From Sphaerulina vaccinii (lineage: Eukaryota > Ascomycota > Dothideomycetes > Mycosphaerellales > Mycosphaerellaceae): a DNA stretch of 64,000 bases. The notes beneath the pieces are model-generated. The model made no database searches. It was not told the origin of the DNA and saw nothing but the letters and a program-made list of their open reading frames with translations. Both the position numbers and the translations under genes were made by a program. Where the stretch lies: NCBI GenBank assembly GCA_022570795.1, contig JAKUDP010000007.1, positions 1,488,001 through 1,552,000 on the forward strand. The letters are read 5' to 3'. Shown here piece after piece: positions 11,689 through 24,605 of the stretch (its first letter is position 1; each line of letters begins with the position of its first letter).

Positions 11689-12755
11689 TTACTCGACCCA
11701 TGCCCTGTAGATTGTACGACTGCCCCATAGCTGACCCTTCTTCAGTACCACTTGCTGACGCCACTCCTCCTGGTTGACAGCATTGACATATCGGCTCGCT
11801 TCGATGCAGAGTCCACTTCGAGGTCCACGAGCAGGTAGTCCTTCCTTCGCTGGAGGAGCCTCGATGAACTTGCCTGCATAGAATTGGAAAGCAGGCTCAG
11901 TGCTGAGAGCTTCAAAGTGGATCTTTGTATTCGGGTGGGAGAGCTCGATGAGCTTCTTCATTGGCTCCTTGCGTGTATCGAGTGGTATGCTCGAAGGATC
12001 AGGATTCACAACAAAGCAGTGATCAGGATCTGGCTTCTCAGCACCGAGGATGAACTCCTTATTCGCTTCGAATTCCGGATATGGCTCGATCGCGCCGGTA
12101 GGAATTGAGGTGTCATCGACAGGTAGGTGTAGATTGGTATGAATCACAGCCTTTGTGCCTTCGTGTGTCGGGCCGTCTGATATGTTGAAGTAGCTGGTTC
12201 ATGTCAGCAGCGAAAGGACATGCTCGCGAAAGATGAAATGTACCTGTGATTCGTCAAGCTAACGACAGTTTCTTCCACTTCATCGCCGACCAGTTCAGCT
12301 TCGTACTCGATTTCGAGACTGGTCGCCTCCTTTCCGTCGAGTTTCTCCACTGTAGGCGTGTACCAGAGTCGAAGCTCGACAGTGCCTGGGAAGCCTTCCT
12401 CACCATCCTTGCTCACGTACTTGAACTCAAGTGCGTCACGACCATTGTGGATTACTTTCTTAGGACCAGTAAAGTCCTTCTTGCCCCAGCCTTCAGCGCC
12501 ACCATGGAGTGTGTTGGGACCATTATTCACAGCCAATTTGTAGCTCTTGCCATTCAGGCTGTTGATCTTTGCACCTGAGATGCGATTCGCAACTCGTCCA
12601 ATATTCTCTCCAAAGAACTGACTCGATCTGTGCTTATACGGCTCTGGCGATTCAAAGCCAAGCACGATATTGCGTCCACCAACGATGAACTCCTGGATGA
12701 TGCCTCCCTGAGACAAGAACTTAAAGGCGTCTTCTGGCGATCGTGATCCGGCCAT
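11689..12755 (-). CDS. Aldose 1-epimerase (galactose mutarotase)
   Basis: Interconverts alpha and beta anomers of aldoses such as galactose and glucose, feeding the Leloir pathway; cytosolic by inference, as no signal peptide is seen. On the minus strand, exon 1 is 12755-12244 and exon 2 is 12193-11689, with a 50 bp intron (12194-12243, GTACAT...ACCAG). This gives 338 residues, the usual size. The splice produces the conserved LTNHSYFN, with catalytic acid His about residue 170. NTLHGG puts the other conserved His at 84, and the catalytic base is the Glu of GLCIEAS (about 302). NIGRVANRISGAKI matches the family signature near 51-64. The end QLWGSRTIYRAWVE resembles other fungal mutarotases, so the stop is credible. 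No neighbouring galactose gene is seen. Confidence 0.93.
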
Positions 12756-14404
12756 GGTGGGCAGGCTCGTGGGCGAATAGGCGCGTCCTTTTTGTGCTTC
12801 GTAGTAATTTCCACCTGGTTCCGGAGAGGAAGAGCTGTACAGAAACAGAAACGACGGCTACTCTTTTCATCAGTCCTTCGACCACGTCTCATTCATCCAG
12901 AGCTGGTGGAGCCGGCGATGTTGTTACTCCACGACAGCTCGCATTTAGCCAAAATCGCGACCTCACCTGGGCGCGTCGCACAGCTTCCCCAGTAGTAGTG
13001 ACGGAAGATCTTGAGGTCTACTGCATGATGCGATCTTCATATCCTTCTCGTCATGATGATGGGTCTGGAAGTGCCAGTTCGTCGACCACCACGAAATCGC
13101 TGCCCTTTTCCTTGTTCATCAAGCTCTGATGATTCAGACTGCACCAGAAAGAGCCACACACCTCAAGAATAGCCACTCATCGTTTTGATAATATGTCTTC
13201 CGAGCATTTCGGAGGTCGGCAGGACATGCTCTTGTCTCCTGTGAAACGTTGGAAACGCGTGAAGTGTGAAGCGTGAGTATCCTAATAAAAGCACTCCAAC
13301 CAGACTGTCTGCGGCCAAGCTCTTTTCGTCTCCAAGACGACCACCTCCCTCCACTTCCCTACTTCACACTTTCGACTTCATATAGGTACTTCTCAGCAAA
13401 GAGTGGTTGGGTGTTGGTTTGCAATAGGAGTTGCGAGTGGCTACAAGGGTCGTGGTCGTAGGGCACTTCCCACGAAAGGAGAAGTTGTCCAGTATTCGTC
13501 AAGTCGTTCAGCACACCATGGCCCAACGAAAGAGGACGCTGCAAGGTGAATACACGTGCATCGAGGTCGGGCCAAGAGCACCGCATGTCTGGGCGACTGC
13601 CAGGAGTCGGAGGTGATAGTTTATAGAGACTTTAGTGAAGCCAAGTGGTAGAACGCCGACTTCCATTCTCAGGCACGTTGGAAACTCAAGAAGTAGAGTT
13701 TGAGCTGTGCCAGAACGGCGGTACCAAACGGCCCTGTAAGTATGAAAGTACCAAGCTTTGTGTTGGCAGTGATGAGTGAGGACAAAAGCAGCGAGAGGGT
13801 AATGTCCCAAACTATTAGTATTCGAGTACATGTGCAGAGCTAGCTATACAAGCGGCTCCTATCGCCGAACGACAAAACAAGAAGCCCTCTCCCAAAGACA
13901 CCCACTACTCCAGCAGGGTATCACTTTTTCGCTGGAACGCAATATCAAGATAGATTCAGATCGAAGATGTCTCCTCAGACTGCCTTTGGGCAGCCGTGTC
14001 ATAGATAGACCCTCGACCAGATGTTGGTGTTGAACTTGTGCGTTTCCGCGGTTCAGTTGACAGGCACTGGTAAGGTGTCCTGGTTGTCGTAAACAACTCT
14101 CGCGATCTGATTTGTTGCGATGGCATACTTTTCGGTACTGCGAGTCGCACAGATCGTGGCGAGATTGTCCACACTTTACTGCCTGGTCGGCACCCGCTGG
14201 TGTCGCAATACATCGTCCTCTGGTATGCTGTTGTAGATATATCCATTGCGCCTTTCGTATGCTATGATGTATATAGCCATTGTCCGGAGGTAATGTGTTC
14301 GTCGTGCCTTCGTATGCCAGGATGTTCGTGTGCATCGCGCCTTTGAACGTATATGGAGTCATTTTTGCCGCGCTCACAAGTGGATGTGGGCGTACCACGA
14401 GTGC
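12756..14404. other. Gene-free stretch, 1.6 kb
   Basis: Contains the epimerase promoter on the right of its start and the 3' end of the Zn2Cys6 gene. An ATG at 13193 opens a 26-codon frame ending at a GTGAGT donor (13274), but no acceptor yields a convincing second exon. Other frames here, such as 13859-14398 minus, show no motif. Confidence 0.45.
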
Positions 14405-15552
14405 TCACGTCTGGACGGAAACGTATGGGTTGTAGTCGAAGTCCACGTCCATTTGTGTGCCGTTATTGTAAGGGTTTTGCATTGATGCTTCCGTCCAGAA
14501 CTGCTGATCAAAATCCGGGTCAGGTGTATAACCTGATGGATCCCAAGTTTGGAAAGTCGGCATTCCCATATGCTGCTGCACACTGGGCGCTTGAATCGCA
14601 AAGGATGGCATACTTGGCTGCAAGGCAAACTTGGGGTCGTTCGCCGGGTATTGTGTCCACTCAGGTACAAACATATTGTCCTCTCCAGGTGGCGAGCTGT
14701 GCTGAAGAGGCGAAGGCTGCGAAGACTGTGCTGATAGTTGCTGAAGGGAATGTCTGTGACTGCGAGGTGCGACGTTGCTATGCGTAGGTGGTGAAGAAGG
14801 CTCGCTCTTGGCCTCAAACTTGAAGTCGGTCTTGAAGGCTGGCGCTTGTTGCGCCATCATAGGAGTTCCGTGCGAGTGCGTCCTGGCATGGCTGTGCTGG
14901 CTCAACTCCGATTCTGAACTGAACGATCCTCTGCGAGGGTGTTGCGTCATGCCCGCTCCCATATCGATCAACTTCTGCTGTAGCTTTTCCGTATCCTCTT
15001 CGAACTCATCTACTGTGCCATCTTGACTGGTGTCTAGGAGATCCAGAGCTTGGAGGATGTAGTGGGTGTATGGCTTGCCGTCCGCATTCATGTCGAGTTG
15101 AGGACCTTCCCAGGCACCAGCTTTCTCCAACTTTTCGTACAGAATCACCAGTCCGCTGACCAACTGAGTCTGTTGTCGTTCCAGTTGCTCAACGTATCCC
15201 TTTGGGTAGACCTTGTCTTGAGATTTCTTGCGTTCACTAGTGGCTGATTAGCGGGGTTCCCATGACAAAGGTCGAGCTTTACATACCCAAAGACACAGAT
15301 CGCATTGTCAGTCTTGCATCGCGAGCAAGGGTTCGAGCCGTCGCACTTGCTCTTCTTCAAACGGCATCGATCGCAAGCCTTGCACACCCTCTTCCTGATG
15401 CCTTCTGTAGCGGAATCTTGTGATGAAGTCCTTTGGGGCGCTGTCATCTTATTCACAGGTGTATTTGATGAAGGTGTTAGACTATGTGAATGATATGCCA
15501 AAGGCGCTCCTTGGTTTAGACAAGACAGCTGGCTGCGATGAGCCATGGTCAA
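14405..15552 (-). CDS. Zn(II)2Cys6 fungal transcription factor
   Basis: Fungal binuclear zinc-cluster DNA-binding regulator acting in the nucleus. On the minus strand, exon 1 is 15552-15287 and exon 2 is 15236-14405; the 50 bp intron (15237-15286, GTATGT...CACTAG) falls inside the linker, giving 365 residues. The zinc cluster Cx2Cx6Cx5Cx2Cx6C spans about residues 60-86 (CDRCRLKKSKC core). It runs across the splice into the conserved linker CVFGERKKSQDKVYPKGYVE and a short leucine/glutamine-rich helix likely to be the dimerisation element. The C-terminal two thirds are Ser/Pro/Gln-rich with aromatic and acidic residues near the end, as in an activation domain. No fungal_trans middle-homology domain is present, so it is of the short class. 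The start could also be the internal Met near residue 36. Target genes cannot be inferred from the neighbours. Confidence 0.9.
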
Positions 15553-18500
15553 CGGCTTTTTATGACGATTTCTTCTGATAGATGTCTCCTATTGCATTGA
15601 TGGTAATCCAGTAAAGTGTTTGGCTCGATGGAGGACACGGATCTTCTCTTATCGCATTGGTCTACTGTTGTTGTGTTGGTTAACAATAGAGTGTCGAGAT
15701 CATGGTAGTAGACATGTGGTAGTAGCAGTAGTAATAAGGCGCGAGGCGTGGCAGGACGAAGGAGGCATCAGTGGATCATATAGAGCTTGGTAGTAGGAAT
15801 GTTACCTGTGATGAGAGCGCAGTCAAAGCTCAGCCCCATGTTGGTAATGCGCTCCTGCATCCTTGCGCGCCCAAGAACCCAAGACCAGGCTCTGGTGCAC
15901 AAGTGCGAGTGCCCTGAGAGCAACGGAAGCTCTCTCAGCATACGACCCGTCGGTGCGTCGACCTCATAGCGGCAGGCATGGCCAGGATCTTGCGCGGCTC
16001 TTGGACGTAGCGGCGCAGACTAATGCCGCATGGATGGCCCTTCTTGCAGCATGGGACGACTGAGAACTCTGTTTCTGAGAAGAGGATGCTGGTGTGCCCG
16101 CTATGACTGATCCGGCCTGCTTATTTGTGAGTGAATGGATGGTGATGTCAAGAGGCAAGATCAGCCGAGATGCAAGCAGAAGGACGCGGATTCGGGTACT
16201 GCGCGACTTGGTGCGCCGGACGAGTTGTGCTGAGGCTCGCCGGTTATCGTGGTACCCCTCGATTTACAGTAACGTCGATAATGCCGCGGAAGTGTGGCGC
16301 TCTTTCCTCGCCTGTTTCGTGCTCACAGTCGTCGTTACCTCAAAGATCATCAACAACCACATCCCCAATTCGTGAAAAGGAAATGCCTTCACTACTTCAC
16401 CCCACTCATCGACACATTGCGCCCTCTTCGCACACCGCTCGTATGTGATGGCGCGCTCTCCAGACCGATACCTACCAAGAAGGTACCAAGCGGCTGGGCT
16501 GGGCAACTCCAGCATCTGCATAGGAGTTGCTCGTTGCTGACGTTGCTGGAAAGAGGCGCAGATCCTGCCTGACGCATTAAAAGACGCGACGACCAACACG
16601 CGACTGGCTGGAGGTCTGCTGTTGTCCTAGTTCCCCCTCTTGGACTTGATCCGAAGCCTTATCGCTACGAAGTACGAAAGCGATGATGTACCCATCACCC
16701 CACGCCGCCAAATTCGACCTGCGACAAGGAAACTGACACACTGCCACATTACTACAATGTAGCGGAACTTTCCTTCGCCAAGAGCACGCAGTGGTGTTCT
16801 AAATTCGTACGCACCAAACAGATCGTCCAGGCGCAGCTCATTGGCTTTCTGCGTGCGTTGGTCTGGTTTCGCTCGTCCAAACGAAGCAGACGAGGAGTGC
16901 CCAAATGCTGAGGCTTTGCCCTAGGAGAGCATCGGCCGCTTGGTGTTCTTCCTGCCTTGACCTATGATGTACTTCTCGATGATTACATGATTTCACGAAT
17001 TGCTGCTCGGAGCACCGAGAATCTTGGCCCCATGCTCTGAAGTTCCGAACCCACCTGGCCGACTTGTGCTGCCAGGATTTGTCCTGCAGGCATCCTGCAA
17101 CTTTCCTAAAGCAGGCCTTGTACTGTATAGGTATACGGGCACGGGGAGAGTTGCGACACCGCGCACGAGGATTTGATGAACCCGACGTGAAGTCTCTCTG
17201 GCGGTATGGCGTGGTCTCCTGATCGCGGTGTCCTGCCTGGCTTTACGCTGGAAGCTGGTATTACGGCCTCCGGGAATTCTCTTGGCCGTTATACAGTGGT
17301 CACGGTCGCGCTGCAATATGCCATGGATCTGCAATGCAGAAATGGCAAAATGAATGTCATTTGAGGACTAGCAGGTGAGGTCTGAAGAATGCTACTACCG
17401 ATGTTACACAGCCTGCATCCATATGGGATGCTCCAAATCAACCAAGATGCTTCCGAGTTGCAGCCAATTGCGCCTAAGACAGAAGCTTGACGGTTTCCAT
17501 TGCCTTGTGGACGGCCCACTGCCAATCGATATCTGTCGTGCTGAGTGGCTGCAATGTCTGGTAGCTACCGAGAGTCAAGAACTTGTACCACAAAGACAAG
17601 GTTGGAGAAGGACGACATGAATTGTGGGTAGCAAGTTGATAAAAGTTGGGCAAGACTTTCGATCGAAACCGTCTTTGCTCTGCGATTGATCTTGCCACAA
17701 TACCAGACACTACATTTCGACCAATGGCCCTGCTATCGGCATCTTCAGGGACGATAGCATCGCCACAGATAGCGATGCACGCACTCTCCGATGGTTTACG
17801 CTCCATTGACACCAATATCGACTTCGACCAGAACAGACGTCCGCGTTACGAAATTGGACAGTCGATACACTGGTTCACAACTCTCGATCTGTAGCTCGCA
17901 GGCTCCACCACAGCTACTGCCTGGAAACCTCAGTACCTGAGACTCACCAGAATGCTCCTCACATAGCGCCGCGGCTCCGAGCACTTGGTGACCCAGGGTC
18001 GTCAGAACGCAGTCATGCTGCGCTGAAAGGAGCGACTTCGATGCAGGAGTCCGCTGGATGCTGGACCTCTGATTTCCAAGCAAGCCTGGCCTCGGGCCAT
18101 TGCTCAGCTCATACGGCGAGCTCTCGCCTTGGCACAACATCAGACGTACCTCAGAGACATTGCCCAGATCACGAAGTCATATCTGGACTTGGCTCGATAG
18201 GTGCCTCCCCGAAGTGCGAACTAAGCAAGACTCAGCATTTCTAAGCCTGGCTCCAAGAAGTACCAGGTCCTGCCAAGAGTGAACAAGGAACAAGTTATGC
18301 ACAACTGCACAAATCGCCGACACTGCAGAAATACGTTTGAATATCCGCGACTATGAGGAACCCTACCGTCTTTCTTCGAACCTCCGCTATCACTAACGAG
18401 CCGCTCCAGCTGCGTGGCTGAACAAGGAGATCAGACACCCAGTCGTATTGAACGCGAAGGTGAGTGAAGGTGCGGCGCCGCCTCGCACTTTAAACGAGCA

Positions 18501-21500
18501 AGCCGAACCCGATGGCGCCACCATGCAGTCTCGACAGATCACGAACTCCACCTTATCATGGCGGAGCATAGCAGTCTCGTGTGGTATGCGATTCGCTCAG
18601 CGTGCGATTCCGCTATCAATTCAACTGCCAGTCCACGTGCGAGCAGATGTAGACAGTGTTTTACCCGCAACACTTCGCATGATCGTTGCTCACACCACGA
18701 AGCAAAGCCGTCGAATGCACAAGGCGGCAATGCGAGCCTGCTCGCACCCTCGAGAACCTGGATCTTTGCTTCGCGATTCTCGCTTGACCAGCCATACCTA
18801 CTGAAAGTTCTGCGACGTTGAGCAAGAGGTTCATCAATCTACGACCACACGAAGTTGCTTTCACCCGAGATCAGTCGTAATACCGTACTGTGAGTACCCC
18901 ATAGGAACTTCGCCTCGTCTTTTCTCGCTTCAACGCGCTCCATTGTACGCATCGAGAAGGCCCACGAGTTTGCTTCTCATCGTATCGACGGATATGTTGA
19001 AAGCACGACACTTGTGTGTCGCACACGTATAGCCACGTTGCGTGCTGGGTACCTTGACTCCTTGAGGCAGGACCCTGATAAAGAGTGCTATATATGAGGC
19101 AGACAAGGAGCTTACCAGATACTCGGCACTCGTGTCTTGCCATACGAACCACCAACGACATGACATTCTACGACTGCACCTCTGACGCCCTGATTTTCTT
19201 CTCAGTCACCACACGAGGTTGGCTCAGGGCTCCCTTCACATAAGGACCCGGTCAGCAAGGCTTTGACACGTGTGAACAGGGACCTTGAAGTGCCAGTCAC
19301 CAAGGAGTGGTCAGCCAGAAGTCCACACAGGCTGAGCTCCACGATCCCAGCGACTGGCTACTGATTCACCGCAATCGATGTACACCGGAGGCATACCAAG
19401 AGCCATTTGGGGGACATGAGATAACCTCTGGGCGCATCGTCGGGCGTTCTATAGTGATCCTCGGCGAGGTTCTCGGCGAGGTTCATCAAGCAATCTCGTG
19501 ATATTCGTCAAAAGTAGCTGCGAGTCGGCGAGGCTCAACATCTGCTCGCACAGGACATCGCCGATCGGGAAGAGAGTGAACAAAAGGCGCGCAGTGGTGC
19601 ACCTTTCGGATGGGGAAAAGCTCTACCCGATCAGTCAAGGCATCGGATGATCTGCGCGATGCTTGTTCCGCCCAGGACAGCTCAGCAGTCTGCGAGGCTC
19701 CCCTGCTGTACACCGCTGCTGCGATCGACTTGATTACTCTGCTCTTGTCTCAGCATCCTAGCCCATCGACATCTGCCCGTTCACGGCTTTTCCGTACCGC
19801 CCCATGGCCTAGCTGTCACCGTGGTCTCAAACCAGGTCATCTGCGTTCGCGTGTGCGCAAGTTCTAGACCCATGGCAAGAAATTGGAAAAGATCAGGGCG
19901 ATACCTGGATATTGCTCATCGTCAGAATCTAATTTGAACGACAATAGCGCCCGTACTGCTTGAGGGACACCACGCTCGACTTGTTGCGCAGGCCCGAACG
20001 TCTGGTCTACGCCGTCCCTTTATATCAAACCAACGCCCAACTACCGACGCGGTGCCAAACTCTCCAGGATCGATAAAGCATGACAGGGCTTAACCTTGCA
20101 AGTACCGAGTGCACTCTCCTCTCAAAATCAGAACTTCTTGGCATGTCGCTCGAGACCTACATCACCTGCGCCAAGGTTGAAATGCCATTTGCCCAGACTT
20201 GATAAAGGGAAAGCCCCAAGAAGAAAAAACAAGGAAGCTACGCTGCATGATTCCTTAGCCAACAACGTGGCAGAGACTGCTACAAAGTGCTCGAAATGAT
20301 GCTCGACTGCACGCCAAGCACGTTGCAATTCATCATCTGAGTCGCCGCCAAGCGCCATTACTCTATACCGTGTCGTCGAAGGTCGAGCGCCGAGACATAT
20401 GCTGATCACGGCAGTTGGCATTTCTTTCGACACCAAGACCTGCCACGACTGTGAAACGTTTTGCTCAAGTCGAGGAAGTTGTGATCGTCGATTGAAGTGC
20501 AAGCTGCGTGGTGCGCAGGTGTCGACTGATCGTAACATTGTCGGCAGAAACCGTACGTACTCACAAGGCATGCTATCTTTGTCATGCATAGTCAGCAACA
20601 ACACTAACAAGAAAGATCTGTGTTGAGCACATCATACTCTGCACGATCGAACTTTGCTTCCTCGCCCTGCGGCCGAAGTCTCATCAACAATTTCGGCCCT
20701 ACATTTCTCTCAACCACTATCATTATTGCAAAGTATCACATGCAGTGATGTGCTATACCTGCAGATGAGCAAACGGCAGTCACCGTGACGTTGCTGGATG
20801 TTCCATGTTTCAGGAACTTCCAGAAATGCGCCTGTATAAGGACAACCCTGTCAGGTTGCAGAACGTGCTCTGCACTGGTTCGCGTTGGTGACCTCTTTCG
20901 GCTACAGAACACGAAGTGCTTTCGGACGTACGCACGATCACAAATCTAACAACACGGGCGTAGCAGCTCTCGCCGAGAGGGTTCTGCATCCGCTGCAACT
21001 GACAGCGAGCTGCTGCAGATTGCACTGGAACGTCGGGTTCTGATTATTCTGGTTCGAACACACCGACGAAGCAGGCTGCAACTCCCGCGTACATCGAAAC
21101 AGACCGCTTTTGAAGAACTCGTTTCATAACTTGTGCCAGGTCTCGCTCGATCAACGAGAACCTGTCGACGAGAAGTAGCATCGTGAACTTGTTGCTGGCT
21201 GCCGACATTTTCGGATTTGAGGCAACAGCTCCATCCGGGCACGCTGCACGCCGCAAGTGAGGCTACGAATACGACGGCATGTACACGTGTTACTCATCGC
21301 ATAAAACTACTTGACATAGTTCAAAACACGCCACGCTCTGCATGTCGACGTGTAACAACCACGAGGCAGAGAAGAATGACTCGGTGGCGTTGCGTCTCAA
21401 ACATGGCGCGATGCAACATAGAACCAATAGCCGAATTATCGGTAGCCAGATCGCCGTTCAGATCTTCGTACAGTAGTCGTTCGAGGTTTGAGAAAGTTAG

Positions 21501-22202
21501 CAGTAAGGAGCTACATAGGGCAAGTCGAATAGGGACATAGCATACTCTTGATTTCAATTGCCAGTGTTCTACTGAAACATTTGATGTGTTGTTAACTAGC
21601 TTAGGACTTCGCAATGCCTTGATGGCCTCAACTTCTTCTGAAAGCCTCAGCTATAGGTCACACGAGAACACGTTGGGGTAGCTTCAGTTGACCTTTCATT
21701 GAGAATGCTGTATTCATCTCAAACTTGTGATTGCGCTAAGTAGGGCATACGAGCAGCTGCAGTGGCCGAGCTCTCCTCGCGGCATCCAATTGAACATCGA
21801 ATTGAAGTCGGCATCTCAAGAAGTCCTTTAGGTAGTCAGGACGTGCAAGGCCTTGGTTGCTTTCTGTGGACAGGTCGTCAGTCAAGACCCGGAGATCTCA
21901 AAGCGACTCGAGGTACAGTCTCCCTCCAAGACGGTCTCAACTTTCCATTCTGGCGCCTTCTGGCGCACAGCACCACTTCATCAACTCATTACCACGGCAG
22001 TTGTCGATATTCGGAGATGCATCGCTATGTTTGGCAACATGACACTATACCACACATACCGATTTGCAACATCTTAAGTTGTAATCGTACAAGTATGTGC
22101 TCACGATTGCCTCGCCGAAGTGTGGTCGTACAGGTGGAGGGCAATGCAGACCTTTATAGAAGCATATATGTCTGGCACCTTAATGTCTTCCATGAGCTTG
22201 GC
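15553..22202. other. Long gene-poor stretch, 6.6 kb
   Basis: The longest stretch in the window without a supportable gene. Many short frames exist on both strands (for example 17474-17815 minus, 18448-18804 plus, 20128-20610 minus, 21762-22232 plus). They lack recognisable domains and could not be joined by good introns into a convincing product. Small features seen are a TAGTAG-type simple run near 15704-15740 and a perfect 12-base direct repeat (TCGGCGAGGTTC) near 19460-19484. No transposase, reverse transcriptase or terminal repeat was recognised. It may be old transposon debris or hold small multi-exon or non-coding genes. Confidence 0.4.
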
Positions 22203-23318
22203 CTATCCAGTACGACAATCTATGGGGCATGATTCGGATGTCCAACGCTGCTTCCATAGGCAGAGTTCGGGCACAGAACAGCCACCGCAGTGCGGTCGGC
22301 ATGTACTTTCACCACCCCATTGGTAGCCTCTAGGTGGCTTTGGATCTTCAGCTGTCACTAGGGCAGCTGGCTCAAATCTGGTAGGTCTTGGTACCGACTT
22401 GTTTCTCTCTTCTATTCTCTTCATTTGGGCGTGAGTGGTCCAGGAATGAGATGGGGAGTAACCGTTCAGGTCCTCCGCGATGACCGTGACTAGATACTGG
22501 ATTGTGTGAGCAGGAGAGTCCAAGGTGACCCACACGAAGGCGCGATGGAAGAGGTTGTAGGCACACTCAGTCACGATCGATCGTGGGCCAAAGATACCAT
22601 CTTCTCCAGTACAGCCGCGGACTTGGAAGCGGTCTAGTGGTGACGCGGCAAAGTTGATATCGACTCGTCGCCGGCAAAGCCCGTAGCGCTCCTTCAGCAA
22701 GTCACTCAGAGGCCTGCTAGATGTTAGCTGAGCTGATTGGAGAGGTATGTCTTGACTTTCCCAGACTCACAAACCATTAGTGACTCTATCACATCCCAAA
22801 CTGCACACCTTAACATCTTTCCAGTCACACGTGTCATGGTGACCATCGATCCAGTCGCTATATGCGCAACCTCCCCATAGGTCTATGACCAATCGTTGGG
22901 TGTTCTCCAAGAGATGCTTGTATCTAGCACACCATCGTTCTGAATCACTTGGGCTAAAGTCGCGCAACACCACGAATGATGGTCGGTGAAGTGGCAGCAT
23001 CGGCCTGATCTCTCGTCTGGTCAGAGTGCAGGTCTCTTCTAGTGCGTATGCGCCATTCCACTTGACAGTGATGTCTTCCTGCCAGTCCGCGGTGCCTGTG
23101 AATACCCAGCAAGGCGCATCGCTATCTATATAGATGATTAGGCGCAGCTCTGCTGGTATCTGCAAGAGTGATACTCGTGGTTGTGTGGTCGACAGCTTCG
23201 TCGTTGGGCTATCGCTGGTGATGCGTCTTTGCTCGAGTCTTGTTGCCTTGGTGGTCGCTGGCGCGCGCAGAAAGCTGATTTCCTGTGCATGAGGTGCATC
23301 AAATGCAGCCTTCTGCAT
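22203..23318 (-). CDS. Hypothetical protein with F-box-like N-terminal motif
   Basis: On the minus strand, exon 1 is 23318-22771 and exon 2 is 22716-22203, around a 54 bp intron (22717-22770, GTGAGT...CATCTAG), giving 353 residues. The phase matches exactly and yields a continuous NGFRPLSDLLKERYG. Near residues 48-62 the motif VSLLQIPAELRLIIY resembles the LLxLPAELRxxIY element, often scored as F-box-like, common to lineage-expanded Dothideomycete proteins of unknown function. The rest is a globular Trp-rich domain with several Cys in the last 40 residues. If it is a true F-box it could recruit substrates to an SCF ubiquitin ligase, but that is inference. An adjacent acceptor choice (CAG at 22714) would change only one or two residues. 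Confidence 0.72.
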
Positions 23319-24601
23319 CCAAGAGGTGTCGCCTTCACCGTCAGGTACGATATGGCACTAGTAGAAGCTTTAGCGCACATGAGTCATGAAATCGACATCT
23401 TTCTCTTTCCTTTCTTTCGCTTTTACTTCCTTACTAGCAAGATCTGCACAGGACGCAATGTCATATGCGCCGCAGCGGAGCCAGCTGTACTCACCAGAGA
23501 CCCGAGAGCAAATACAACAGCAAAGCCGCAGAGTGCTACGATCTGGGGATTCGGGACGTCGTGAGAGGGAGAGAAAACTCCGTACGCACTCACGACCAAG
23601 ATGCACTGGGGGAATGCTCAATGACGGCTCATCGGTGAAGCTCCGCACAAAATGGAGGCAGCACATGGTCGTAACTGCCTCCCAGGAACTGGGGATAAAG
23701 GATCTTGATGTTGGGCTTTCCCTATCACTCATCCTTCGAGGTCAGCCGCAAAGATGACGAGAATGCTCAGACTGAGATGCAGGGCTCCCTTCTGACTTTC
23801 TCGACAGCATTCGATCATATATGACACCAACTAGAATCTGTGGTTGGATGTCAGTGATCGTTTGCTCAGAAGAAAACATCCGACGCGTATCAGAATCCGC
23901 CAAGCTCGAGATGCGCTTGGTACGAATGCGTGTGCCGGTGAAGATTCCGATGACTAGGTCGCAACTAGTTGTCGGAGGAGGCATACGCGGAAGTGCGGGC
24001 GAACAAGTCATTGTTGGTGCATTGCTGGTGTGACCTTGTCGAACTGATGGCCAAAACCACACTCACCTTACCAAGTCAGCCACAGACGTTAACGGACTCT
24101 CGATTATCGAGAGTAAGTGAGGAACCTACTGTATTCACCAACACCATCTAGCCATCCCCTGGTTGCTGCGACATACTATGTCCCTGTGTTCGTCGATCCG
24201 AGGAGGTTGGGATGTCAGTACAGTACCGTGAAGTTTCAATGCATATGCCAGCTCTGTCTACTCTCTATATGTATCCCAATTTCTCGTATTCGTTCGCAGC
24301 TTGCATTATGTCATGGCATATCTTCGCATATGTCCGCGCGCGGCCGCGTAGAAGCCGGGATAGTTCAGTCTGTTAGGATTTCGTAGATCGCGGAAGGTTC
24401 GCGGTACTCCTCAGTCGTTCTCTGATTCATGAAAAGCCGGCGATCGTTGGCCTGTCCTCGAACTCCATGCCATGGTATGCACCATTGTTTCGGAGAGCTA
24501 TGTGATGTCCAGCTCACTGTCTGCAAATCCTGCATCTTGCCTGGTCGCTATGCTTTCCTCGAACTCCGTGCCGTAGTATGCGCAGTTCTTCGGAGAGCTG
24601 A
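23319..24601. other. Gene-free stretch, 1.3 kb, with a tandem duplication at its right end
   Basis: No convincing gene. A minus-strand frame at 23742-24062 is somewhat protein-like in composition but has no recognisable motif or partner exon. The right end contains the 24449-24605 direct repeat listed separately. Confidence 0.4.
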
Positions 24602-24605
24602 TCAC
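24449..24605. repeat. Diverged tandem direct repeat, two copies about 101 bp apart
   Basis: The block TCCTCGAACTCC followed by G/C-TGCC-TATGC and a TTCGGAGAGCT box occurs at about 24455-24505 and again at about 24556-24600. The offset is close to 101 bp and the copies have diverged by several substitutions. The second copy runs into the last codons of the N-acetyltransferase remnant (stop at 24602), so a local duplication involved the 3' flank of that gene. Confidence 0.65.

Noticed and set aside
13193..13385. Possible gene start (MSSEHFGG...) with a GTGAGT donor
   Set aside because: The only phase-correct acceptor gives a 31 bp intron, below the range seen in this window, and the second exon ends soon without any motif.
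20128..20610. 160-codon minus-strand frame in the gene-poor stretch
   Set aside because: No domain or splice structure; composition alone is not enough.
24352..24412. tRNA-like string (GGGATAGTTCAGTCTG ... GGTTCGCGGT)
   Set aside because: The A box is acceptable but the B box is poor and no acceptor stem pairs; not a functional tRNA.
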